From: Candidatus Mcinerneyibacteriota bacterium | GTDB taxonomy: Bacteria > AUK180 > JAQVHJ01 | NCBI GenBank assembly: GCA_030630935.1 | Contig: DAOVMD010000012.1 | Span: 1 to 17,240 of the forward strand | Length of the DNA stretch: 17,240 nt | Reading direction: 5' to 3' | Part shown: one piece after another, positions 1 through 7,627 of the stretch | Position numbering within the stretch: position 1 is the stretch's first letter | Layout: each line of letters begins with the position of its first letter | Position numbers and translations under genes: made by a program | The notes under the pieces: model-generated | What the model was told of the DNA's origin: nothing | What the model saw: only the letters and a program-made list of their open reading frames with translations | Databases searched by the model: none

Positions 1-16
1 CCCATTAATCATGTTG

Positions 17-97
17 TTGGAATCTTTGATTCCAATCTCTGTTAAAAATCTGAACTTAAGTATTTTTTTCTCTCCGTGTCCTCCGTGTTCTCCGTGG
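17..97. repeat. Hairpin and 9-bp tandem repeats in the left intergenic region
   Basis: Bases 17-24 and 28-35 form a perfect 8-bp inverted repeat (TTGGAATC / GATTCCAA) with a 3-base loop. Bases 71-97 are three tandem 9-mers: TCTCCGTGT, CCTCCGTGT and TCTCCGTGG (CACGGAGRA on the other strand). Read on the minus strand they spell Thr-Glu-rich codons and open a spurious reading frame at 42-227. CACGGAG-type tandem repeats are, from general knowledge, widespread intergenic repeats in many bacterial genomes. No gene is seen in bases 1-255. Confidence 0.6.
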
Positions 98-255
98 TAA
101 AATATCTTTTTTTTTTGCTTTTATTTGTAAACTCCATCAAGACAGGCAAATGGGGGGAGAGAGATGAAAGTCCTGTAAATATTGTATTGTTCGAATCAAT
201 TAGAGATTTTACTAACAAACTTTTCACAGTACCATTAGTTTAGGAAGGAGATTAA

Positions 256-369
256 ATGAAAAAACAAATTTATTTAACAAGAACAGAAAAGATAAAATAT
301 AAAAAGCCGAAGTTAAAGAAACTGGAGTCGCTTAAGAAGATAACCTTGTTATCTATTCCAATTCCATAA
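256..369 (+). CDS. RiPP precursor-like peptide 1 with lasso-type leader motif (37 aa)
   Basis: This encodes a 37-residue, strongly basic peptide starting MKKQIYLTRTEKIK. The ATG is preceded at 5-nt spacing by a strong Shine-Dalgarno (GGAAGGAG, 243-250). From Tyr15 on it reads YKKPKLKKLESLKKIT and then the hydrophobic tail LLSIPIP to the stop. Tyr, Pro at +3, Leu at +5 and Thr at +15 reproduce the YxxPxL...T pattern of lasso-peptide leaders, which PqqD-like RRE proteins bind. The usual leader Gly (Tyr+9) is Glu. The last 23 residues are identical to those of the peptide at 4476-4580. Only six or seven residues follow the Thr, with no Asp/Glu acceptor, so a classical lasso macrolactam cannot form. 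The peptide is inferred to be a modified-peptide precursor or a signalling peptide; its product is unknown. No terminator is seen before the secreted-protein gene at 472, so the two are probably co-transcribed. Confidence 0.8.
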   Translation: MKKQIYLTRTEKIKYKKPKLKKLESLKKITLLSIPIP

Positions 370-471
370 ATATCCTGATGATATGCAATATACCGCGTAT
401 TTACATTAAGCCTTAAACAAAACAAAGGAGGTTAAAATTCTGAAATTAATAAACTTAAAAGGAGAGTGTAT

Positions 472-3400
472 ATGAAGAATTCTTTTAGAATTTTTTCTGT
501 CATTGTGGGAATTTTTCTTCTCACGATTGGCATGGCTTATGGAGATTTGATTATTTCCGAGGTTTGTGATCACCAAGTTGCCTGGGCAGCTAGGTATGTT
601 GAGATTTATAATCCTACCGATAATCCAATTGATCTCACAAATTATACCTTAAATAGGTATGCCGGCACTAGTCTAACCCCAGCAACATTTACTTTCACTG
701 GAACCATTGCATCTGGTGAAGCATTGGTTGTTGCCAGTAGTGCAACAGAATTCAACAATCAATTTGGTTTTGATCCCGATTGGTCAAACGGATCAGTTAT
801 AACCGGTAACGGTGATGATACTTATGAGCTTTGTTTTAGTGGTACTGGGATTGATATTTATGGAGAGATAGGTGTTGATGGTACAGGTGAACCATGGGAA
901 TATCTTGATGATAATGCTATAAGAGCTCAGACTGTTTGTACTGGGACCACAACCTGGACAGCTTCCGAGTGGACAATAACACCTGGTGTAGGGACTTGTG
1001 ATCCGAGAAACCATGTTTGTGATTGTCCAGCAGGAGCCTGTAATCCTGATACAACTGCTCCAGACTGGACGGTTTCAGGTGTTGCAAATTTAGTTGTAAC
1101 TGATCCGGCTACGAGCGGTGAACTTGATCTTGATTGGGATGATGCAACCGATGCAGATAACCCAACAACAATTAAGTATGCTGTTTATAGAGATACTTCG
1201 AGTGGTTTTTCTCCTGGTGCCGCAAATAGAATTGCAACAGGTTTAAGCACGAGTGCTTATGCGGATTCAGGTCTTAGTGATGGTACACCTTATTACTATA
1301 GGATTGAGACCTATGATTGTGCAGCACAGACAAGGTATAATACCGACGAAGGTTCAGGAACTCCAACTGCTCCTGTTCCTGATACAATCTATTCAGTTCA
1401 GTTTAATAATACAATCCAGGGAACAGACCCTGATTGCTTCCCGTCCACAAGAGATGCGGAAGTTGGTGTGACACTTCAGGGAATTGTTTCTGCAATTACC
1501 GGTGGTCATTTTTATATTGCTGAATCATCTGCACCGTGGCATTCAATTTATGTTTATAACTCAGGTGAAGCACCGTTAGTTGGTGATCTAATCACATTAA
1601 CCGGTGAAGTTGATGAGTATAACGGTTTGACAGAAATGAAGAACCTTTCTTATTATAATGTTGACTCTAGCGGTAATCCGGTTCATGGTCCATACACAAT
1701 TACCTGTGAAACTTATGGCGGCAGCGGTGACTGGGGTGCAGCTTGTGATGCAAACACGGAATCAATTGAAGGTTCACTTGTAACACTCTATAATGTTGAA
1801 GTTAGTTCTGAGATAAGTAAATACAACTACTGGAGAATTAAGGACCAGGGCGGAACATTGCATTTCGGCTGTGATGATACTTATTATGACCCTGCCGGAG
1901 ATATCATTAACGGTCGTCAGATTGATCAGATCACAGGTATAATAACGTATGGATATGGTTATTACAGATTAAACCCCAGAGATGCGGGAGATATTATTTT
2001 TGCAGGATGTAATCCTGATACGACTGCACCTGACTGGACAGTTTCAACTATTGCAAACTTAGTTGTTACTGATCCCGGCTCTGGTGGTGCACTGAACCTT
2101 GATTGGGATAATGCAACAGATGCAGATAATCCTACAACAATCAAGTATGCAGTTTACAGAGATACTTCAAGCGGATTTGTTCCCGGAGCAGCAAATAGGA
2201 TAGCAACTGATCTGACTAATAGCGATTATGCAGATTCAGGTCTTGTTAACGGTACACCTTATTATTACAGGATTGAGACCTATGATTGTGCAGCACAGAC
2301 AAGATACAATACAGATGAAGGCTCTGGCACTCCGACCTTGATTTCTTATAATCCCGGTGATATTGTTATCAATGAATTTTATCCAAAGGGAACGGAATGG
2401 ATTGAACTCTACAATACAACCGGTGGACCAATTGATGTTGGTAATTGGACTGTATTTATTGATAGCCAGAGCGATTCCGATCTCACGGGAATTCTCAGTC
2501 CCGGATTAACTGTTCCTGCTGGTGGTTTCCTAGTAATTGACAAGGATTCCATTTCAAATGTTGGGCATTGGGATGGAACTGATATGGATAATGACGGTGC
2601 TAAGATTTATTTAAGACAAAGCGCTGTAGATATTGATGTCGTTGGTTTTGGAATAGAAGGCAGTGCACCTCTTGCGCCATCAAATTTTACTATTGCTCGT
2701 GTATTAGATGGTATTGATACTGATGATGACGCTGTTGATTTCAATATCACCGGCGGAGCTGTTGGCTCTGTTACTAAAGGCACAACAAATAATGGCAGTG
2801 TTCCCGCAGTAAGTTTAGGAACAACTGTCGTTATTAATGAACTTGATAGAACCCCAGCTGTTGGAAATGATAAGATAGAGATTTATAATCCGACTGGTGT
2901 TGCGATTGATATGACCGGGTTTTTCTTCTCAGATGGCGATGGTTATCTTCCTCTTACTTCAACACCTATCGTTCCTGCAGGCGGCTTTGTTGTCCTTGAG
3001 GAAGGTATAGATTTTGCTAGCGGTCCTGAGATTGGTTCAACTGACGTAGCATATTTATTTAATGCAGTAGGTGTCAGGTTAGATCAGCTTGGTGTTAATG
3101 GCGAAACTGAAAATGAAACCTTCCAGAGAGTTCCGGACGGAGCAGGCCCCCATGATGGATATAACTGGCTTACTTCAGGCGGATGTACCACATACTTCGA
3201 TGTCCCTGAAACTCTTGGTGCAACGAATGGAACAAATGTTCCGCCAGCCCAGGTTACAAACCTTGCTGATCATGGTATTGGTTTTACTTATGTAACCTTG
3301 ACCTGGACTGCTCCGGGTGACGATAGCAATTGCTCCGGTACAGCACAAACTTATGATGTCAGGTATACCGTTCACCCAACTGTTCTCATAGAAGGAAATT

Positions 3401-4464
3401 GGAATGCTGCGACACAGGTAACCGGAGAACCGACTCCTTCAATTCAGGGAACTTCAGAGAAGTTCACTGTTATGAATCTTACAAGTGATACAACCTATTA
3501 CTTTGGAATAAAAACACAGGATACCGGTGCAGCATGGTCGGATATATCTAATGTTGTTTCAGTTCATACGGGTGTTATATTTGCAAATGATACCGATACA
3601 AAGAATTATACTGATCCGGGCGATGATTATCACTATATTAATTGGGAAGTAAATGTTAGATTCCATAATAACTCAGGTGCTGAAACTGCTTCAAATATTA
3701 CAGTTGAGATAGTTGATTGTACCGATTGGGTAATTGTTGATGATCCAACTTCTGTATATCCGGATATTGGTCCCGGAGCTGAACTGTGGAGTGATGAACT
3801 TATTCCGTTCCAGTTTGACCTGACAAATAGACCGCCGGCAACTAATTATATTAATGTCTGGTTTGATGTGACATATTCACTCGCAAAATCAGGTAATGTA
3901 TTTGAAAGAGTCGGTGTGACAATTGAGATTCCAAAAAGCTCACCTGTACCGCATAATATTACAGCAAAGTCTGTGGATGATGGTGTGAAATTAGATTGGG
4001 ATGCTGTTGACGGATCTGATGGGTATAATGTTTATAAATTGATAAATGATACCTGGACAAAGATCAATGGTAATCTGATTACTGATACAAGTTATCTCGA
4101 TAAGAATGTTACAGCTGGTGTTGAGTATTCATATAAGATAACAAGTATTGCAAGCGGAATTGAATCAGGTTATTCTGAAACAGTGAAGGTTGTATTTACT
4201 GAAGATTATGAAACCCTCGATGAAATAGTTACATATCCTAACCCGGCAAAAGATAAGGTTATATTTGATAAATTACCCAAAGGAAGTAAGATAGATATCT
4301 ATACGATGACAGGGGAACTTGTCTATTCTATGACTGTTAGAAATGCAAAATCTGAATGGCACCTTATTAATGCAGCGGGAAGAAAAGTCGGAAATGGAAT
4401 CTATTTCTACGTTGTGAAGCATAATGGTAATCTGAAAACCGGTAAAATTGCCATTGTTCGATAA
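472..4464 (+). CDS. Large secreted multidomain protein: lamin-tail, FN3 and C-terminal sorting domains (1330 aa)
   Basis: An N-terminal signal peptide (about residues 1-24, basic start then a hydrophobic run) precedes many beta-sandwich modules. These are a lamin-tail domain (about 25-185, IISEV...VEIYNPT), an FN3-like module (190-299), an OB-fold-like region (about 303-512), a near-copy of the FN3 module (513-622), lamin-tail domains 2 (about 624-760, VINEF...WIELYN) and 3 (about 782-900), another FN3 (about 924-1034), an Ig-like stretch and a fourth FN3 (about 1156-1242). The last ~80 residues (TYPNPAKDKVIF ... TGKIAIVR) are a Por/type IX-like C-terminal sorting or FlgD-like domain. The protein is expected on the cell surface or outside the cell as an adhesin or scaffold; no catalytic motif is seen. 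ATG 472 is chosen over GTG 466 because AAGGAG (459-464) sits 7 nt before it. The gene lies between two near-identical peptide genes, with an 11-nt gap to the second. Confidence 0.9.
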   Translation: MKNSFRIFSVIVGIFLLTIGMAYGDLIISEVCDHQVAWAARYVEIYNPTDNPIDLTNYTLNRYAGTSLTPATFTFTGTIASGEALVVASSATEFNNQFGFDPDWSNGSVITGNGDDTYELCFSGTGIDIYGEIGVDGTGEPWEYLDDNAIRAQTVCTGTTTWTASEWTITPGVGTCDPRNHVCDCPAGACNPDTTAPDWTVSGVANLVVTDPATSGELDLDWDDATDADNPTTIKYAVYRDTSSGFSPGAANRIATGLSTSAYADSGLSDGTPYYYRIETYDCAAQTRYNTDEGSGTPTAPVPDTIYSVQFNNTIQGTDPDCFPSTRDAEVGVTLQGIVSAITGGHFYIAESSAPWHSIYVYNSGEAPLVGDLITLTGEVDEYNGLTEMKNLSYYNVDSSGNPVHGPYTITCETYGGSGDWGAACDANTESIEGSLVTLYNVEVSSEISKYNYWRIKDQGGTLHFGCDDTYYDPAGDIINGRQIDQITGIITYGYGYYRLNPRDAGDIIFAGCNPDTTAPDWTVSTIANLVVTDPGSGGALNLDWDNATDADNPTTIKYAVYRDTSSGFVPGAANRIATDLTNSDYADSGLVNGTPYYYRIETYDCAAQTRYNTDEGSGTPTLISYNPGDIVINEFYPKGTEWIELYNTTGGPIDVGNWTVFIDSQSDSDLTGILSPGLTVPAGGFLVIDKDSISNVGHWDGTDMDNDGAKIYLRQSAVDIDVVGFGIEGSAPLAPSNFTIARVLDGIDTDDDAVDFNITGGAVGSVTKGTTNNGSVPAVSLGTTVVINELDRTPAVGNDKIEIYNPTGVAIDMTGFFFSDGDGYLPLTSTPIVPAGGFVVLEEGIDFASGPEIGSTDVAYLFNAVGVRLDQLGVNGETENETFQRVPDGAGPHDGYNWLTSGGCTTYFDVPETLGATNGTNVPPAQVTNLADHGIGFTYVTLTWTAPGDDSNCSGTAQTYDVRYTVHPTVLIEGNWNAATQVTGEPTPSIQGTSEKFTVMNLTSDTTYYFGIKTQDTGAAWSDISNVVSVHTGVIFANDTDTKNYTDPGDDYHYINWEVNVRFHNNSGAETASNITVEIVDCTDWVIVDDPTSVYPDIGPGAELWSDELIPFQFDLTNRPPATNYINVWFDVTYSLAKSGNVFERVGVTIEIPKSSPVPHNITAKSVDDGVKLDWDAVDGSDGYNVYKLINDTWTKINGNLITDTSYLDKNVTAGVEYSYKITSIASGIESGYSETVKVVFTEDYETLDEIVTYPNPAKDKVIFDKLPKGSKIDIYTMTGELVYSMTVRNAKSEWHLINAAGRKVGNGIYFYVVKHNGNLKTGKIAIVR
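1039..1368 (+). repeat. FN3-like module, copy 1 of an internal duplication
   Basis: These 110 codons (residues 190-299 of the secreted protein, from CNPDTTAPDW to GSGTPT) are repeated at 2008-2337. By direct alignment 95 of 110 residues are identical with no gaps. Many third-position changes separate the DNA copies, so the duplication is not recent. Each copy is followed by a different domain: the OB-like region after copy 1 and a lamin-tail domain after copy 2. Confidence 0.9.
2008..2337 (+). repeat. FN3-like module, copy 2 of an internal duplication
   Basis: This is the second copy of the 110-residue module (residues 513-622), starting with the same CNPDTTAPDW and ending GSGTPT. The 15 amino-acid differences cluster in two patches, around the VTDP(A/G) loop and around the SxYADSGL strand. 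The C-terminal 24 or so residues, including the DCAAQTRYN segment, are unchanged. Confidence 0.9.
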
Positions 4465-4475
4465 GGGGGATATTG

Positions 4476-4580
4476 ATGAATAGAAAAGAAAAAACGAAAA
4501 AAGTTGAGTATAAAAAACCAAAATTAAAAAAACTTGAATCACTGAAGAAGATTACTCTATTATCAATTCCGATTCCTTAA
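4476..4580 (+). CDS. RiPP precursor-like peptide 2 with lasso-type leader motif (34 aa)
   Basis: This encodes a 34-residue basic peptide starting MNRKEKTKKVE. From Tyr12 it carries exactly the same last 23 residues as the peptide at 256-369: YKKPKLKKLESLKKIT, then LLSIPIP and stop. The start is supported by a GGGGGA Shine-Dalgarno (4465-4470) at 5-nt spacing, and the stop of the secreted-protein gene is 11 nt upstream. The two DNA copies differ at 14 of the 23 shared codons, all synonymously, which is strong evidence of translation and selection on the peptide. The N-terminal 11-14 residues are only generally similar (Lys-rich). A strong terminator begins 11 nt after the stop. The lasso-like leader spacing is seen in the sequence; the link to modification by the kinase and methyltransferase downstream is inference. 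Confidence 0.82.
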   Translation: MNRKEKTKKVEYKKPKLKKLESLKKITLLSIPIP

Positions 4581-4591
4581 TACCGTAATGT

Positions 4592-4632
4592 CTATCTGCC
4601 CCGGGTTAATTCCCGGGGCAGATAGTTTTTTT
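4592..4632 (+). terminator. Rho-independent terminator of the peptide / secreted-protein / peptide unit
   Basis: The 14-bp arms at 4592-4605 and 4612-4625 (CTATCTGCCCCGGG / CCCGGGGCAGATAG) are perfectly complementary with a 6-base loop, TTAATT, and run into seven T residues (4626-4632). A second perfect 8-bp pair (CCGTAATG 4583-4590, CATTACGG 4635-4642) encloses the structure. It lies 11 nt after the stop of the second peptide gene. Confidence 0.95.
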
Positions 4633-4703
4633 ATCATTACGGCTGAACAACCGGGCATTGTAAAGTTGAAAACTTTAATTTATTATTAATAGGCTCCTTT
4701 GAG

Positions 4704-4947
4704 ACTGTCTGACAACTCCATTTTGTCATTGCGAAGGAGGAGTATTGCGACGACTGCGGCAATCTGGGGGGTGCAAGGCACCCATTTATAAACCCTGCTT
4801 GCAGGGGAAGCTCCCTTTTTAAAAAGCGAGATTACGGAGCCTGTTCCGAATATAGTGAGGAAGCTCGTGCGCTATTTACCGCACTTTCCTCGTAATGACA
4901 ATACTTTCTTTATTAATAAAAAAGTTGTCCACAAGTTATTGGACAGT
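4704..4947. mobile_element. MITE-like non-coding element with nested inverted repeats
   Basis: Three nested inverted-repeat pairs bound this stretch: ACTGTC 4704-4709 with GACAGT 4942-4947; GACAACT 4711-4717 with AGTTGTC 4923-4929; and TTGTCATTGCGA 4723-4734 with TCGTAATGACAA 4890-4901 (one mismatch). Inside are smaller hairpins, GGGTGC-AAG-GCACCC (4769-4783) and CCCTGC-TT-GCAGGG (4793-4806). There is no transposase or coding potential. The TTGTCATTGCGA ends match a dispersed family of 'TGTCATTGCGAG...' repeats that I recall from many environmental genomes. It fills the gap between the terminator and the Kelch-protein gene. No target-site duplication was established. Confidence 0.6.
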
Positions 4948-5006
4948 TCCAACGGAACTTACAAGGCCCCTCGGGAATATAGAAAACCTCTGTGAGGCAA
5001 TTACGT

Positions 5007-6704
5007 ATGGAAAAAATATCATTTATTTTAGTATTAACATTTCTGTTTATTTCAAATACTTTTTCTACAATAAACTGGACAAGTTTACCAAATTTAACTG
5101 AGAAGAAGAAAGGTTCAACTTCAGTTTCGTATGAAGACGAAATTTTTGTATTTGGCGGATTTAATTCGTCGAATGGATTTCTTAATACTGTAGAACATTA
5201 TAATCTCACGACTTCAACAGCATGGGTAACCCTTTCTGTTTTACCAACTCCCAGGGCGAATTTAAGTTCAGTCATCTGTGATACAAATGTATATGTAATT
5301 GGCGGCGGGAATGACCCGGGATCACCTGGCGCAGCCCTCGATGTTGTACAGGTATTTGATGTTATCAATAAAACTTGGGATACTTTTCCTTCCTTGAATA
5401 CTTCACGTTCTTATCATTGCTCTGAAGTTGTTGGTGATACAATTTATGTATTTGGCGGAGGTAATTCCACTGATGCATTTTTAGATTCGATTGAGAAGAT
5501 AACAATTGGTGATCCATCCTGGACCACGATTTCTACTACACTTCCATCAGGTTGGAAACAGATGGCATCTTGCGAATTGTCAGGGAAGATATATATCGTT
5601 GGTGGTCAAAACTCAGGTGCCACCGGCGACCTTTTGATTTTTGATCCGGCAGATGAATCAATTACCGAACTTACATCTTCGACAACTCCACGATTCTTAG
5701 CAGGTCTTATCTCCACACCATTTCGTTTATTCTTTGTAGGTGGAGATAATGCCGGACCATTAACAACAGTTGAGATGTACAAGACACCTGTTGACACTTG
5801 GGTTACAGAAACGGACCTTCCTTCTTCCCGTTCAGATTTCAGTATAACCTATTCTTCCGGGTTTGGTATAATTATTACCGGCGGGTTTTCCGGAGTACAG
5901 ATCCTGGATACGGTCTTAATAGGTGAACTTGTGCAGCCGCCATTGAAAGTTAATTCAATCTCAGGTAAGGTAATTAATTCTTATACAAAACTTCCTGTCG
6001 AAGGAGTAACCGTTTCTATAACTGACCAAGCCCTTCAGGAAACTACAGATTCTGATGGGAACTTTTTATTCTCAAATCTTGATTGGGGAGCGATTGAAAT
6101 AATTTGTGATAAGGACGGGTATATTCAGAATAATTACAACTTTGATTCTGAACCGGATAAAGATTATAATATTGAAATTGAATTAACAAATGATTCAGAT
6201 AGAATAATTTCAATTAATGGAATTGTGTATGATGAATTGACGGGTCTTCCGTTACAGGGAGTGAAAGTTACCCTATCACCTGATGATGAAATTATTACAA
6301 CGGATAATAGTGGTAATTTTTTATTTTCTGACATTATTTGGGGAGATAAAAAATTAACATTTAAGAAATCAGGATTTATTAGGCAAAGTAAATCTTTTCT
6401 TGGAGAGCCTAATGAAACTTACTCATTTGAAATTTATTTAAAACATCAGACTACAACTGAACCCCTGATATTTCCAAATCCATTTAATCCATTACGCGGA
6501 GACCTGAACTTGATATTTCAAAACCTGAAATATATAGAGGTTTATACTATTTCCGGAGAGAAAGTATTTGAGAAGGAGACCAATTCCTTTTCCTGGAATG
6601 GCCGTTTACAAAATGGAGATATTGTAAGCTCAGGAATATACATTTTTAGGATTGTAAATACTAATGATGAGGTTTTTATACGTAAAGTTGTGGTCTTAAA
6701 ATGA
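5007..6704 (+). CDS. Secreted Kelch-repeat protein with carboxypeptidase-regulatory-like and FlgD/sorting domains (565 aa)
   Basis: A signal peptide (MEKISFILVLTFLFISNTFS) leads into a Kelch beta-propeller of about six blades (about 25-315). The blades are recognised by repeated double-Gly strands (FVFGGF, YVIGGG, YVFGGG, YIVGGQ, FFVGGD, IIITGG) and spaced Trp or Pro residues. Two carboxypeptidase-regulatory-like (CarboxypepD_reg) domains follow (about 317-397 and 402-480, ISGKV... and INGIVYDE... with DSDGNF and DNSGNF). The C-terminus (about 485-565) starts EPLIFPNPFNP and ends FIRKVVVLK, the FlgD-like/sorting domain of FCB-type secreted proteins. ATG 5007 gives a proper signal peptide; GTG 4992 would add five residues in front of it. 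The stop overlaps the kinase ATG as ATGA, so the three genes from here are translationally coupled. Probable role: a surface-exposed binding protein; ligand unknown. Confidence 0.87.
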   Translation: MEKISFILVLTFLFISNTFSTINWTSLPNLTEKKKGSTSVSYEDEIFVFGGFNSSNGFLNTVEHYNLTTSTAWVTLSVLPTPRANLSSVICDTNVYVIGGGNDPGSPGAALDVVQVFDVINKTWDTFPSLNTSRSYHCSEVVGDTIYVFGGGNSTDAFLDSIEKITIGDPSWTTISTTLPSGWKQMASCELSGKIYIVGGQNSGATGDLLIFDPADESITELTSSTTPRFLAGLISTPFRLFFVGGDNAGPLTTVEMYKTPVDTWVTETDLPSSRSDFSITYSSGFGIIITGGFSGVQILDTVLIGELVQPPLKVNSISGKVINSYTKLPVEGVTVSITDQALQETTDSDGNFLFSNLDWGAIEIICDKDGYIQNNYNFDSEPDKDYNIEIELTNDSDRIISINGIVYDELTGLPLQGVKVTLSPDDEIITTDNSGNFLFSDIIWGDKKLTFKKSGFIRQSKSFLGEPNETYSFEIYLKHQTTTEPLIFPNPFNPLRGDLNLIFQNLKYIEVYTISGEKVFEKETNSFSWNGRLQNGDIVSSGIYIFRIVNTNDEVFIRKVVVLK

Positions 6705-7627
6705 CCTCACAAATCTATTCTTTTGCAGATAAGAATATTAAATTTAAATTTTCCGAAGAACAGCTTAAAGATTATATAGAAACAGCCTTCCCAGAGTTTA
6801 GCATTGAACCCGGGATAATTAATATTGAAGTAAATTTGAGTCTAATTAATAGCACACAATTTATAGAATTAACTTCAAAATTTAAGAGTAATAATTTAAC
6901 TGCTTCTCATCCTGAGTCAGGGTTGGAATATTTCTGTGATTCCGGGAGTTTATATATTAAATTAAGGGATGCCGGTGTTTCAGAGCTCAATTCAGGAAAG
7001 TATAATATTTATATAAATAAAAATTCAAATGCCTTAAGGTTGGTTCCAGATTTTCTTATTCAGCCAACAGTACTTGAGATATTAAGAATGAAGAACGTGT
7101 TCTTCTTTCATAGTGGAACATTATCATTTAAAGGATTAGGAGTTTCATTTACAGGATTGAGCGGTGCAGGTAAATCAACTTTAATATATTCACTTGTGAA
7201 ATCAGGGTGGAAGTTCCTTTCTGATGACCTGACTTTATTCAACTTGAACGGTGATAAACTCTTTTCATTTGGTAAGGATATAAAGGTTCCGATTGATTCA
7301 TTAAAATTACTCGGTGAGAATTCAGGAAATATTTTAACCGGGAAAAAACAGATAATAATATCAGATAATTATTTGGAATCTATTAATCCCGGATATTTAA
7401 TATTTCTTGAAGATAGGAAGAATGTACCGGCAATTTCAGAGGTATCCGGCACTGGGGTTCTTCAAAAATTACTGGGGAGCAGTATAATCCCAACGTTTAA
7501 GGACGTTAATTCCGAAAACTTCCAAGCCATAAATAAATTACTCGATAATTATAAAGGTATTTATCAGTTAACACTTTCAAATAACTTAAACGAAGTCAAG
7601 TCCTTGCTTGAGGTGACGCTTGGATAG
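6701..7627 (+). CDS. HPr-kinase-like (HprK C-terminal domain family) ATP-dependent kinase, possible RiPP-tailoring enzyme (308 aa)
   Basis: The C-terminal half matches the catalytic domain of HPr kinase. It has His137 ahead of the core strand, Walker A GLSGAGKST (152-160), and SDD (174-176) with the paired Asp expected about 17 residues after the P-loop. Residues 1-130 are a divergent N-terminal region, not the bifunctional HprK/P N-domain. I do not see the HprK/P signature segment needed for phosphorolysis, so a kinase-only role is likely. Such proteins (the ThcoK/PadeK type) phosphorylate a C-terminal Ser of lasso peptides. The two peptides in this window have one Ser in their invariant tail (LLSIPIP), a plausible but unproven substrate. 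ATG 6701 overlaps the preceding stop as ATGA. The 3' end overlaps the methyltransferase start by 8 nt. No PqqD-like partner is encoded nearby. Confidence 0.82.
   Translation: MTSQIYSFADKNIKFKFSEEQLKDYIETAFPEFSIEPGIINIEVNLSLINSTQFIELTSKFKSNNLTASHPESGLEYFCDSGSLYIKLRDAGVSELNSGKYNIYINKNSNALRLVPDFLIQPTVLEILRMKNVFFFHSGTLSFKGLGVSFTGLSGAGKSTLIYSLVKSGWKFLSDDLTLFNLNGDKLFSFGKDIKVPIDSLKLLGENSGNILTGKKQIIISDNYLESINPGYLIFLEDRKNVPAISEVSGTGVLQKLLGSSIIPTFKDVNSENFQAINKLLDNYKGIYQLTLSNNLNEVKSLLEVTLG

Noticed and set aside
42-227. Minus-strand 61-codon frame
   Set aside because: Its middle is simply the translated CACGGAGRA tandem repeat; no ribosome site and no recognisable protein.
4273-4542. 89-codon minus-strand frame antisense to the end of the large secreted protein and the second peptide gene
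   Set aside because: Shadow frame opposite two well-supported genes, with no independent evidence.
4925-4933. TTGTCCACA, one base from a DnaA box
   Set aside because: A single near-match inside the inverted repeats of the MITE-like element, with no cluster of boxes and no replication gene nearby.
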